NCBI GenBank assembly: GCA_003522105.1
Contig: DPGF01000054.1
Span: 482 to 14,404 of the forward strand
Direction: 5' to 3'
Length of the DNA stretch: 13,923 nt
From: Oscillibacter sp.
GTDB taxonomy: Bacteria; Bacillota; Clostridia; Oscillospirales; Oscillospiraceae
The notes under the pieces are model-generated. The model saw only the letters and a list, made by a program, of their open reading frames with translations, was not told where the DNA came from and searched no databases. A program made the translations under genes and the position numbers. Positions 1 through 6,398 of this stretch are shown piece after piece. How positions within the stretch are numbered: the first letter of the stretch is position 1; each line of letters starts with the position of its first letter.

Positions 1-142
1 CGCAAAAATTGCGCCGCAATAGTCAAAGATAAGGCGGCGCGGCTCCGATGGGGCAAATGATAACTTTCTGATAACAGTTCGACTTTCGGGTAGCTTTGTT
101 GCCTTGGTTACGGTATTGTTCGTTGCGAAAGGGGCTGATACC
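1..142. other. Leader region upstream of the integrase
   Basis: I see no complete gene here. A plus-strand frame is open from the window edge to a TGA at 58-60, which could be the last 19 codons of an upstream gene, but it is too short to identify. A GC-rich inverted repeat pairs GCGCCGC (11-17) with GCGGCGC (34-40) around a 16-base gap. It lacks a following T-run, so I do not call it a terminator. A possible -10 (TATTGT, 114-119) has no convincing -35. No excisionase gene is visible, unless it lies left of the window. Confidence 0.4.
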
Positions 143-1294
143 ATGCCAAAGCGACGAGCAAACGGCGAGGGCAACATCCGAAAACGAAAGGACGGACGAT
201 GGGAAGGACGCTACACAGTCGGTCACGATCCGGAAACTGGCAAAGCCATCATCAAAAACGTCCTCGGCAAGACGCAAACGGAAGTGAAAGAGAAACTCAA
301 AAAAGCCATCGAGGAAAACGTCGGTATCGACTACGGACGAGCCAAGACCTACACCGTGGGGAGTTGGCTGGAAGTGTGGATGGAAAACTACGCAAAAATC
401 AAGCTGCGCCCATCGACCTACAAAACCTCGCAAGGTTTTCTGAAAAACCACATCAAGCCGCAAATTGGCAGCATCCCGCTGGCAGACCTGACTTCTCTGG
501 ACTTACAGCGGTTCTACAAGCACCTGTTGGACGGCGGCCGGGTAGACCGCATCGAAGCCAAGAAAAAGCCGAAAGGTCTGGCTCCCAAAACGGTGCGGAA
601 CATCCATCAGATGATCGGCTCGGCATACAACCTCGCTATGGAGCAGAAGCTGGTAACCCGCAACCCGACACAGGGCTGCGCCCTGCCGAAGGTGGAGCAC
701 AAGGAGATGAAGACCCTGACCGCAAATCAACTCAGCGCCTTCTTCCGGGAGGCCAGGGACAGCGGCGTGTACGAGCTCTACTACCTCGACCTTGCCACAG
801 GACTACGTCGTGGGGAACTGCTGGGATTGAAGTGGACGGATATAGACCTCAACCGTGGCGTGCTGAAAATCCAACGGGCAATTTCACGGCAGAATGGCAA
901 AGTGGTCGAGGCACCGCTGAAAACAAAAAACGCCTACCGCACCCTGCCGCTGTCGGCAGGCGCGATAAGCGTTCTGAAAATGCAAAAGTGCAAGGTGGGT
1001 AACAGCGAATGGGTATTCCCATCGCCCACCGGAGGCCCCATGTCCCCGGACAGCGTCCTGCACATGCTCCAGCGGGTGCTGAAACGGGCTGGGCTGCCCC
1101 GCATCCGATTCCACGATCTCCGCCATACCTTCGCGACGATGGCCCTGCAAAACGGCGTGGACGTGAAAACCGTCAGCAGTATGCTGGGTCACTACTCGGC
1201 GGGCTTCACGCTGGACACTTACGCCCACGTCACCACCGACGCCCAACTCAAAGCGGCGCAAACAATGGGCAATATCCTCTCCCGTGCCGTCTGA
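143..1294 (+). CDS. int: Tyrosine recombinase / integrase, Tn916-like
   Basis: Site-specific DNA integrase (383 aa) expected to integrate and excise a mobile element through a covalent tyrosine-DNA intermediate. Domains in order: an arm-type DNA-binding domain (about residues 5-57, with GEGNIRKRKDGRW), a SAM-like core-binding domain (about 68-130), and the C-terminal catalytic domain (about 190-375). The catalytic set is present: R222 in TGLRRGE, K260 or K262, H324 and R327 in HDLRH, H350 in LGH, and nucleophile Y360 in DTYAHV. The frame is open from an ATG at 104, but the ATG at 143 follows an AAAGGGG ribosome site at good distance and starts the conserved N-terminus, so I use it. The length is normal for the family and the gene appears intact. 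It is the only plus-strand gene and converges on the neighbouring operon at a shared terminator. Integrases of this type usually sit at one end of their element, so an att site is likely close by. Confidence 0.95.
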   Translation: MPKRRANGEGNIRKRKDGRWEGRYTVGHDPETGKAIIKNVLGKTQTEVKEKLKKAIEENVGIDYGRAKTYTVGSWLEVWMENYAKIKLRPSTYKTSQGFLKNHIKPQIGSIPLADLTSLDLQRFYKHLLDGGRVDRIEAKKKPKGLAPKTVRNIHQMIGSAYNLAMEQKLVTRNPTQGCALPKVEHKEMKTLTANQLSAFFREARDSGVYELYYLDLATGLRRGELLGLKWTDIDLNRGVLKIQRAISRQNGKVVEAPLKTKNAYRTLPLSAGAISVLKMQKCKVGNSEWVFPSPTGGPMSPDSVLHMLQRVLKRAGLPRIRFHDLRHTFATMALQNGVDVKTVSSMLGHYSAGFTLDTYAHVTTDAQLKAAQTMGNILSRAV

Positions 1295-1316
1295 TGCTTT
1301 CCGCTATCCGCTCCCG

Positions 1317-1338
1317 TTGGGGTCAGCGTTTGGGTCAG
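1317..1338 (+). repeat. Short direct repeat after int, possible integrase arm site
   Basis: TTGGGGTCAG (1317-1326) is followed three bases later by TTGGGTCAG (1330-1338), an imperfect direct repeat starting 22 bases after the int stop codon. Integrases with this arm-binding domain recognise short direct repeats near the element end, so this may be an arm-type binding site. That role is inference. Confidence 0.3.
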
Positions 1339-1376
1339 AAAAAAGTGGTATCCCCAAAACGAAACTTATGAAAAGC

Positions 1377-1412
1377 AAAAGTCCTCGAAATCAGACGATT
1401 TCGAGGACTTTT
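1377..1412. terminator. Bidirectional Rho-independent terminator
   Basis: A perfect 12-bp stem (1381-1392 with 1397-1408) closes on an AGAC loop. It has AAAA immediately to the left and TTTT immediately to the right, so it works in either direction. On the minus strand the tract reads TTTTGCTTTT. It lies between the convergent int and metallopeptidase genes and should end both transcripts. Confidence 0.9.
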
Positions 1413-1460
1413 GGCAAGCTACACCATTCTGGATATTTTCGTAAGGCCCTTGGCTATTGC

Positions 1461-2186
1461 TTATGATGCGAGGTTGGGCTGTATGGATTCTAACGCGGAA
1501 ACAATAGGCGATGGACTGACTTTCGTCCATTTGGCGAAATCGATTTGGAGATCACCTCGCATATATAGAGGATAATAAATAAATGCAGAAATACTCTCGG
1601 GATACTTAAGGAAGTTATTCAGCAAATAGTTTCGTTCAATACCTCGATCATCCCTTCGAGTTTCGCAAAAATCTTCAACCGCTTTTAGGTCGTCAAGCGT
1701 ATGGCATTTTTTCAGTGCACTTGGGGCTATTTTGTTGTAAACATTCTCAAAGTAATGCATTATTTTCAAACTGTAATTAGGGTCATTACGCGACAATGGG
1801 CATTCATTCCATCTCAGACTGGATGTCTTTAATATGTATAGCGACATTGCTTCGCAGATGGTTTCTTCAAACCATTTGACAATGGCGTCTTTGTCTTCCT
1901 TATACTGACGAATGACATAATGCGTTAGCTCATGAGATAGTTGATAAATATATTGATCCCAAATCTTGAGAGAGTCAGTACAGGTTCGAATTCGAATTGG
2001 TGTATGATTGGTAACAAGCATCGGATAGGGTGCAGTAGGCTCATTATATACAATACATTGCTCACTATTTAATGCTGTAACTCCAAATATCTCTACAAAT
2101 TGTTTTAGTACAAATGTAAATAGCGGACTTATGCATTGCTGCTCATCTGCTGTTTTAGCAACCAAAGTCCAGTTGGTAAATGTCAT
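1461..2186 (-). CDS. HExxH metallopeptidase-like protein
   Basis: A 241-aa protein of no family I can name. It has a zinc-metallopeptidase signature, HELTH at residues 85-89, followed about 20 residues later by WFEETICE (105-112). E107, E108 or E112 could be the third zinc ligand, as in gluzincins. I see no signal peptide or membrane segment, so it is probably cytoplasmic. The ATG at 2186 is preceded by AGAGG at suitable spacing. It begins 26 bp after the nuclease gene stops, so it is probably the last gene of that transcript. Its DNA is clearly AT-richer than the genes upstream (about 35% GC in one counted line), suggesting a separate origin. The active-site pattern is seen directly; peptidase activity is inferred and the substrate is unknown. 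Confidence 0.7.
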   Translation of the reverse strand: MTFTNWTLVAKTADEQQCISPLFTFVLKQFVEIFGVTALNSEQCIVYNEPTAPYPMLVTNHTPIRIRTCTDSLKIWDQYIYQLSHELTHYVIRQYKEDKDAIVKWFEETICEAMSLYILKTSSLRWNECPLSRNDPNYSLKIMHYFENVYNKIAPSALKKCHTLDDLKAVEDFCETRRDDRGIERNYLLNNFLKYPESISAFIYYPLYMRGDLQIDFAKWTKVSPSPIVSALESIQPNLAS

Positions 2187-2212
2187 CTGTAGTACCTCTA
2201 TCTAATCGTAGT

Positions 2213-3223
2213 TTACAGCTTTTTGATTCGTTTTTGGATATCCTCCACGGACGGCAGTTGGCGCTCCAGTTCTTCCGGCAGGTTGCTGGTAATCTGATAG
2301 GCGCTGACGCCGATGGGCTTGCTCATGTCCTTGAGCGAATACTCTGCCACGAGGTCATTCTTGCTCTTGCAGAGCAGCAGACCAATCGACGGATTGTCCT
2401 GCTCTTTTTTCAGGATACCATCCACGGCAGAGAGGTAGAAGTTAAGCTGGCCGGCGTATTCCGGCTTGAACTCGCCGGTCTTCAGCTCGATCACTACATA
2501 GCAGCGGAGGTTCAAGTTATAGAACAGCAGGTCGATGTAGAAATCATCGCCGCCCACATTGAGGTGGTACTGATTGCCGAGGAACGCAAAGCCGGTCCCC
2601 AGCTCCAGCAGGAGCTTTGTCACGTCCTTGACCAGCGCTTGCTCGATGTCACGCTCTACCATATCCTCTTTGAATGGAATAAAATCAAAGATATACGGGT
2701 CTTTCATCGTCTGGGCCGCGAGTTCGCTCTGCGGAGACGGTAGACGGCTTTCAAAGTTGGACACCTTTTCTGCCAGCACCTGCCGCTGATACAGCCCGCT
2801 TTCGATTTGGTGGACCAGCACATTGCGGGACCAGCCGTTCTTAGCAACTTGTTCGGCATACCAAATGTGCTCGTCTGCACTCTTTACCTTATCCATTAGG
2901 GCAATATGGTGATACCAAGTAATTTGTGCAAGCGCCGCTTGCACAATTTCCTTATCGGGAAAACGCAATGCGAACTTCGCCATGTATTTCAGGTTTCTCA
3001 CTGAGTAGCCAGTGGCGTCCGGAAAAGAAATTTTAATGTCGGCGGCAAGATTTTCGACAAATTTGTTGCCCCATGTCTTGTGCTCGTTGATGACCTCGCC
3101 GATGGAGTGGTAGAGGACCAGCAGCTCTCGATTGACGCTGACCGTAGCACGGTATTGCGCCGTGCGGATCTCCTGCTTGATCGATTCGACGATATTCAGA
3201 TACTCGTTAGAATTCATCAGCAT
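2213..3223 (-). CDS. yhcG: DUF1016 / YhcG-type PD-(D/E)XK nuclease
   Basis: A 336-aa two-domain protein. Residues about 8-150 form the DUF1016 N-terminal domain (GYSVRNLKYM at 72-81, then the conserved AEQVAKNGWSRNVL segment). Residues about 170-320 form a PD-(D/E)XK nuclease-like domain, with D231 in DDFYIDLLFYN and E246/K248 in VVIELKTGEF. The length matches the YhcG family, whose members are often found near restriction systems and mobile DNA; their cellular role is poorly defined. The start ATG overlaps the end of the phosphatase gene by 7 bases, and a GGAGG lies within the last phosphatase codons, so the two are probably translationally coupled. A second ATG two codons in is less well placed. 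The nuclease residues look intact. Target specificity cannot be read from the sequence. Confidence 0.85.
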   Translation of the reverse strand: MLMNSNEYLNIVESIKQEIRTAQYRATVSVNRELLVLYHSIGEVINEHKTWGNKFVENLAADIKISFPDATGYSVRNLKYMAKFALRFPDKEIVQAALAQITWYHHIALMDKVKSADEHIWYAEQVAKNGWSRNVLVHQIESGLYQRQVLAEKVSNFESRLPSPQSELAAQTMKDPYIFDFIPFKEDMVERDIEQALVKDVTKLLLELGTGFAFLGNQYHLNVGGDDFYIDLLFYNLNLRCYVVIELKTGEFKPEYAGQLNFYLSAVDGILKKEQDNPSIGLLLCKSKNDLVAEYSLKDMSKPIGVSAYQITSNLPEELERQLPSVEDIQKRIKKL

Positions 3224-3687
3224 TTTTCGTTTCCCTCCATCAGTTTATGCAGCAGTCCTTGGCAGCCCTCCAGCACATCCTGCCAGGTTGCCTCGAAATC
3301 GTCGGTGTACCACGGGTCGGCAACATCGCGGGGCTGCTTGGTGTAGTCCATCAGGAGATGCAACTTGCCGGAAAAATCGCCGCCGCAGATGCGGTACATA
3401 TCCCGGAGGTTGGCTCTGTCCATGCCGATCAGCAGGTCGTATTTCTCGTAGTCGGCATTGGTAAGCTGCCGCGCCGCGTGACCGTCGCAGGCTATTCCGT
3501 GTTCCGCCAACTTGCGCTGCGCCGGAGGATAGACCGGATTGCCGATCTCTTCCCGGCTGGTCGCCGCCGACTCGATATGGAACTGTGACTCCAGCCCAGC
3601 CTTCTTGACCAAGTCCTTCATTACGAACTCTGCCATTGGGCTGCGGCAGATGTTGCCGTGGCACACAAAGAGTATCTTCTTCATCAT
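3217..3687 (-). CDS. Low-molecular-weight protein tyrosine phosphatase
   Basis: A cytoplasmic 156-aa phosphatase that removes phosphate from tyrosine residues through a cysteinyl-phosphate intermediate. The P-loop CX5R(S/T) is at residues 9-16 (CHGNICRS) right at the N-terminus, and the general acid is D124 in DPWY, both as expected of the family and at normal length. This arrangement fits phosphatases better than the related arsenate reductases. AGGAG lies 7 bases before the first of two adjacent ATGs, supporting the start at 3687. The gene has its own apparent promoter (3719-3747) inside the end of the upstream gene, and overlaps the nuclease start by 7 bases. No tyrosine kinase is visible in the window, so its partner is unknown. 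Confidence 0.93.
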   Translation of the reverse strand: MMKKILFVCHGNICRSPMAEFVMKDLVKKAGLESQFHIESAATSREEIGNPVYPPAQRKLAEHGIACDGHAARQLTNADYEKYDLLIGMDRANLRDMYRICGGDFSGKLHLLMDYTKQPRDVADPWYTDDFEATWQDVLEGCQGLLHKLMEGNEKC

Positions 3688-4165
3688 GTTCGCTCTCCTG
3701 TGTTACTTCTTTTCTTTCAGTATAGCAGGAAACCGCTTGTTCGTCGAGAGAAGAATGCAACCACGCTTGAGAATCTATGGCTTCCAGCAATTTTGCTTTC
3801 TTCCAGCCGAAGCGCAGCACGGCTCGGATGTACCACGCCCGTTCCTCGTTGCTGCCGCATCTCTCTAAAATCGCCACATTCTGCGTCCAACCGAGGTTCA
3901 TCGCCTGCTGCATGATTTCAGGGGATTCCTCGTAGGCTGCGTAGAACGCGCGCATACGGCGCAGATTGCGGGGAGAAAAGCCCTCGACCGCAGGATAGGC
4001 CGCTTGCAGGTATTCCGACGCCGCGACAGCCGCGCCTTTTTCCGCTCTGCCGCTGACCAGCTGACCGATCTCACAGTACAACTCCATCTGCGGAAGCTGT
4101 CCTGCCATGAGCTTGTCTATTTCTGAAAACAAGATGCTGTGATCTATGGGTTTGCGGATGTTCAT
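3245..4165 (-). CDS. DUF1016 N-terminal-domain protein, extended ORF
   Basis: The frame is 306 codons long. Only the first about 159 residues look like a real domain: a DUF1016 N-terminal domain resembling that of the nuclease at 2213-3223 (here GFSPRNLRRMRAF, there GYSVRNLKYMAKF, followed by alignable EIMQQA and ERAWYIRAVLRFGW segments). From about residue 160 the frame runs inside the phosphatase gene in another reading frame, down to a TAA at 3245. That tail is rich in R, G and P and looks like out-of-frame translation. There is no PD-(D/E)XK domain. The start ATG at 4165 has GGAG seven bases before it. Either the original stop codon was lost or the long overlap is tolerated. The domain is well supported, the C-terminal half poorly. 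It may act as a DNA- or partner-binding companion of the full-length nuclease (inference). Confidence 0.65.
   Translation of the reverse strand: MNIRKPIDHSILFSEIDKLMAGQLPQMELYCEIGQLVSGRAEKGAAVAASEYLQAAYPAVEGFSPRNLRRMRAFYAAYEESPEIMQQAMNLGWTQNVAILERCGSNEERAWYIRAVLRFGWKKAKLLEAIDSQAWLHSSLDEQAVSCYTERKEVTQESEHDEEDTLCVPRQHLPQPNGRVRNEGLGQEGWAGVTVPYRVGGDQPGRDRQSGLSSGAAQVGGTRNSLRRSRGAAAYQCRLREIRPADRHGQSQPPGYVPHLRRRFFRQVASPDGLHQAAPRCCRPVVHRRFRGNLAGCAGGLPRTAA
3719..3747 (-). promoter_or_regulatory. Predicted promoter of the phosphatase gene
   Basis: On the minus strand, -35 TCGACG (3742-3747) and -10 TATACT (3719-3724) are separated by 17 bases, about 30 bases before the phosphatase start. The -10 region shares a 16-base block, with one mismatch, with the promoter before the small gene at 5514. 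The block is read in different codon frames at the two sites, which favours a regulatory rather than a coding explanation. Confidence 0.5.
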
Positions 4166-4207
4166 GGGCTTTCTCCTTTCCGGCGCTGTGCGCTTATTCT
4201 ATAAAGT

Positions 4208-4244
4208 AGCAGCAGCGGAATGGTAATGCCATCCCGCTGCTGCT
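4208..4244 (-). terminator. Hairpin after the lipoprotein gene
   Basis: An 11-bp stem (4208-4218 with 4234-4244) continues, after one mismatch, into a 4-bp stem (4220-4223 with 4229-4232) and a 5-base loop. It starts about 10 bases after the lipoprotein stop. The following minus-strand bases, ACTTTAT, are only weakly T-rich, so termination may be partial and the DUF1016 operon may receive read-through. Confidence 0.6.
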
Positions 4245-4253
4245 GTTTCAATT

Positions 4254-5177
4254 TTAAGGGTTTGTTTCCTCCAGAGGGTTCGGTCGGTATCCGTCCATCA
4301 GAGTATCGTTCTCCATGATGAAGGGGCGCGTTGTATCCTGCCCCCAGGAAGTATCGTATTTTTCCATCAGATAGTCGCTCAATTCCGTGTGGTTTCGAAG
4401 TTTCACTAAACGGTACGGCTCCTGGAACGCCACCTTTTCGACGAAGTAAAGCGAACCGTCCTCCGCAGGCAGCAGCACGCCGACATGACCAACGAACAGC
4501 GTGTTGTCCTCATCCGAGAATTTATCGTGGAAGACAACAGAGATCATGCTTGCTTTGCTGTCTGCAAACGCGATGCCGCGGGCTGCCCAGCCCTCCTGAA
4601 GCGCTTTGACCTGCGCTTCGACCTCTGTGCTGTCCGCGGCATTCACCGGTGCGAACAGCGCGCAGAATTTGGCGGTGCTGTCCCCGCAGAGCGCGTCAGG
4701 ATCGGCGGAAATGGTTTCCAGATCAGTAAAGAGGGAATCCTCGCCCTGTACCTCCGGTTGGTCGGCTCCGGCTGTTATCCATTCGCTGAACAGGCCAAAT
4801 GCTGTGATGCGGCAGTTATAGCCGGGAAAGCTGCCGTTTGCCGCCGTCCACTCATCCTGCATCTCGTAGGGATCATACTTGGTGTCAGTCGGCACGGCGC
4901 TCTCGAAGCCGTCGGTCAGCCACTCGCTTTTGACGCTGGCATTGAACTGTTCCACCCAATCCATCAGAGCGGTGATGCGGGATCCTTCGATCCCAGCATC
5001 CGAGAGAAGCTGTGAAAGCTGTTTGCGGGAATCATCATCGGTCAGGTTGGAGTACTCCACCGTTTCTAATGCAGGTTGCTCCGTGGTCGGTTCTTCCTGC
5101 TTACCGCAGCCGATCGCCGCGGCAAAGAGCATAAGGGTGCACAGCGCAAGCGCCGCGGCTCGAATTTGTTTTTTCAT
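4254..5177 (-). CDS. DUF4300-type lipoprotein
   Basis: A 307-aa predicted lipoprotein. The N-terminus has KK, a hydrophobic stretch (about residues 7-22) and a lipobox AIGC with the lipidated cysteine at C24. After a Q/E/P-rich linker comes the mature domain with VEYSNLTDDDSRKQL and, further on, NCRITAF; I recognise these as features of the DUF4300 family of secreted Firmicutes proteins, whose function is unknown. It should be anchored to the outer face of the membrane. The frame also opens upstream at a TTG (5195), but the ATG at 5177 follows AAAGGTG and begins a normal signal peptide, so I use it. It has its own promoter (5239-5266) and a hairpin after the stop, so it is probably a single-gene unit. 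No link to the neighbouring mobile-element genes is evident. Confidence 0.8.
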   Translation of the reverse strand: MKKQIRAAALALCTLMLFAAAIGCGKQEEPTTEQPALETVEYSNLTDDDSRKQLSQLLSDAGIEGSRITALMDWVEQFNASVKSEWLTDGFESAVPTDTKYDPYEMQDEWTAANGSFPGYNCRITAFGLFSEWITAGADQPEVQGEDSLFTDLETISADPDALCGDSTAKFCALFAPVNAADSTEVEAQVKALQEGWAARGIAFADSKASMISVVFHDKFSDEDNTLFVGHVGVLLPAEDGSLYFVEKVAFQEPYRLVKLRNHTELSDYLMEKYDTSWGQDTTRPFIMENDTLMDGYRPNPLEETNP

Positions 5178-5238
5178 AGAGTCACCTTTCTGCAAGTCTT
5201 GTAGAAGTTCATCTCATTGCTTGAGTCGAACACTCAGT

Positions 5239-5266
5239 ATGATAGCACGCCGACAGAGAAAGTCCA
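5239..5266 (-). promoter_or_regulatory. Predicted promoter of the lipoprotein gene
   Basis: Minus strand: -35 TGGACT (5261-5266), a 16-base spacer, and -10 TATCAT (5239-5244), about 60 bases before the ATG. A small hairpin (TGAGT with ACTCA, about 5222-5236) lies near the predicted transcription start. Confidence 0.45.
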
Positions 5267-5295
5267 CAGGAATTTGAAGGAAGGCTGTTTCGCGC

Positions 5296-5514
5296 TCACA
5301 CCGCGACGACGCTCGTTACCGGCAACCTCTTCAACCGAATGCCATGATCACGCTCGAGTTCTTCTAAAAATTCATCGATATTAGGATCGCCTACTATGTG
5401 ACCTTTATACTTTGTCTTCATGCATTTACGAACGATTTCCTTCTCTCCCGCTGATAATGTATCATAGAAAAAGAAGAGGTCACCTTGGATGCTGAACTCC
5501 ATTAACGTATCCAT
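5296..5514 (-). CDS. Small protein of unknown function (72 aa)
   Basis: I do not recognise this protein. It is 72 aa with an aromatic cluster (DLFFFYDTL, 12-20), a basic middle (about 29-38) and a likely acidic helix (DEFLEELERDHG, 47-58). There is no signal peptide or membrane segment. The ATG at 5514 follows AGGAG and a promoter with TATACT about 33 bases upstream. The frame stays open further upstream and an ATG at 5598, after GGAAAGG, would give 100 aa, but that version would contain the promoter and the added residues look non-coding. It ends 118 bp before the lipoprotein start. Confidence 0.6.
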   Translation of the reverse strand: MDTLMEFSIQGDLFFFYDTLSAGEKEIVRKCMKTKYKGHIVGDPNIDEFLEELERDHGIRLKRLPVTSVVAV

Positions 5515-5546
5515 ATCTCTATTTCTCCTGTTCTTTTGTTGCTTCC

Positions 5547-5575
5547 AGTATAGCAGGCTGCAGATCCACAGTCTA
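5547..5575 (-). promoter_or_regulatory. Predicted promoter of the 72-aa gene
   Basis: Minus strand: -35 TAGACT (5570-5575), a 17-base spacer, and -10 TATACT (5547-5552) preceded by TGC, giving a leader of about 25-30 bases. The block 5542-5557 matches 3714-3729, before the phosphatase, at 15 of 16 positions. Confidence 0.55.
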
Positions 5576-5671
5576 TCAAAAGGAAGCATCGAAAGCATTC
5601 TTCTACCTTTCCAACAGATCCGCTCCACTTGCAAGCCGTTACTCGGTTTTTCTACTCTGCCGCAAAGCCGC

Positions 5672-5706
5672 AAAGGAAAAAGCGGCGCTGCACCGCTCTT
5701 TCCTTT
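5672..5706 (-). terminator. Terminator after the metallophosphoesterase
   Basis: On the minus strand a stem AAAGAGCGG / CCGCTTTTT with a 7-base loop is followed by CCTTT. A longer pairing (5672-5679 with 5699-5706) extends it. It begins about 20 bases after the metallophosphoesterase stop and probably ends the recombinase transcript. Confidence 0.7.
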
Positions 5707-5726
5707 ACTGCCTTTTCCGCTGGATC

Positions 5727-6398
5727 TTAGCAGATCTGCACGATCTGCTCCCACAGCAGGATGTGCCTGGCGTCGATCATGCGGTTATCGTGGTAGTGTC
5801 CGAACAGCCAGTAACGGAAATCTGTTTTATCCCGAATTTTTTGCAGAAAGTCCGTGAGCCGGTCTGCTTCGTTGTGGCGGGACCCCTTGCGGGCAATGCT
5901 TGTCGGAGCGCAGTGGGTGATGACGTAATCCACCTGCCAGTTGCATCTCTCCAGATTTTGCAAGGCTTCGCTGTATTCCTCATCAGAGGGAAGTTCCTGC
6001 TGCCACCACGAGATATGGTTGATCCGGTGATCGGTGTCGTGACTTTTGGCGCCGCCCATCATGAAGAAGCGGTATCCGTCCAGTTCGTAAACTTGACCAC
6101 GCATCAGGTGTACCACATGAGGCCGGATGCGCTGAATTTTTCCACCATGCCATTCTTCTACTCGGTATGTTGCCAAGGCATCGAAGTTCTCATGATTGCC
6201 ATCTACAAAAGCCACCGTGAAGGGCAGGCTCTCCAGCCAGTCCAACGCTTCATTGTCGCGGCTGTCACCAAACCACACGCCGCCGAAGTCTCCTGCGATG
6301 ATGACCATATCCTCCTTCGTCATCCCGGCTTGCTCCGGGAAGTGTTCCAGCTGGAAGCGCAGGAAGTTTCCGTGGGTATCTCCGGTCACATAGATCAT
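5727..6398 (-). CDS. Metallophosphoesterase (calcineurin-like)
   Basis: A 223-aa cytoplasmic enzyme of the two-metal calcineurin-like phosphoesterase fold. All the metal-binding motifs are present and in order: GDTHG (D7, H9), GDFGG (D37), GNHE (N68, H69), H162 in THC, and GHYH (H201, H203). The substrate cannot be told; family members hydrolyse nucleotides, nucleic acids or phosphoproteins. Its ATG overlaps the stop of the upstream serine recombinase as ATGA, and its ribosome site AGGAGG lies within the last recombinase codons, so its synthesis is coupled to that of the recombinase. A terminator follows. Being wired into the recombinase operon suggests it is cargo or an accessory factor of that element rather than an unrelated chromosomal gene (inference). 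Confidence 0.9.
   Translation of the reverse strand: MIYVTGDTHGNFLRFQLEHFPEQAGMTKEDMVIIAGDFGGVWFGDSRDNEALDWLESLPFTVAFVDGNHENFDALATYRVEEWHGGKIQRIRPHVVHLMRGQVYELDGYRFFMMGGAKSHDTDHRINHISWWQQELPSDEEYSEALQNLERCNWQVDYVITHCAPTSIARKGSRHNEADRLTDFLQKIRDKTDFRYWLFGHYHDNRMIDARHILLWEQIVQIC

Noticed and set aside
11..40. GC-rich inverted repeat as a terminator
   Set aside because: Loop of 16 bases and no T-run after either arm; noted only as an inverted repeat.
23..463. Minus-strand open frame of 146 codons
   Set aside because: It lies antisense over the start of the integrase gene, has no clear ribosome site and its protein resembles no known domain.
199..1002. Plus-strand frame of 267 codons inside int
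   Set aside because: Out-of-frame copy of the integrase coding region, rich in R, G, P and Q as expected from frame-shifted GC-rich DNA.
5515..5754. 80-codon upstream extension of the 72-aa protein
   Set aside because: It contains the promoter and the metallophosphoesterase terminator and reads as non-coding; the ATG at 5514 has its own ribosome site.
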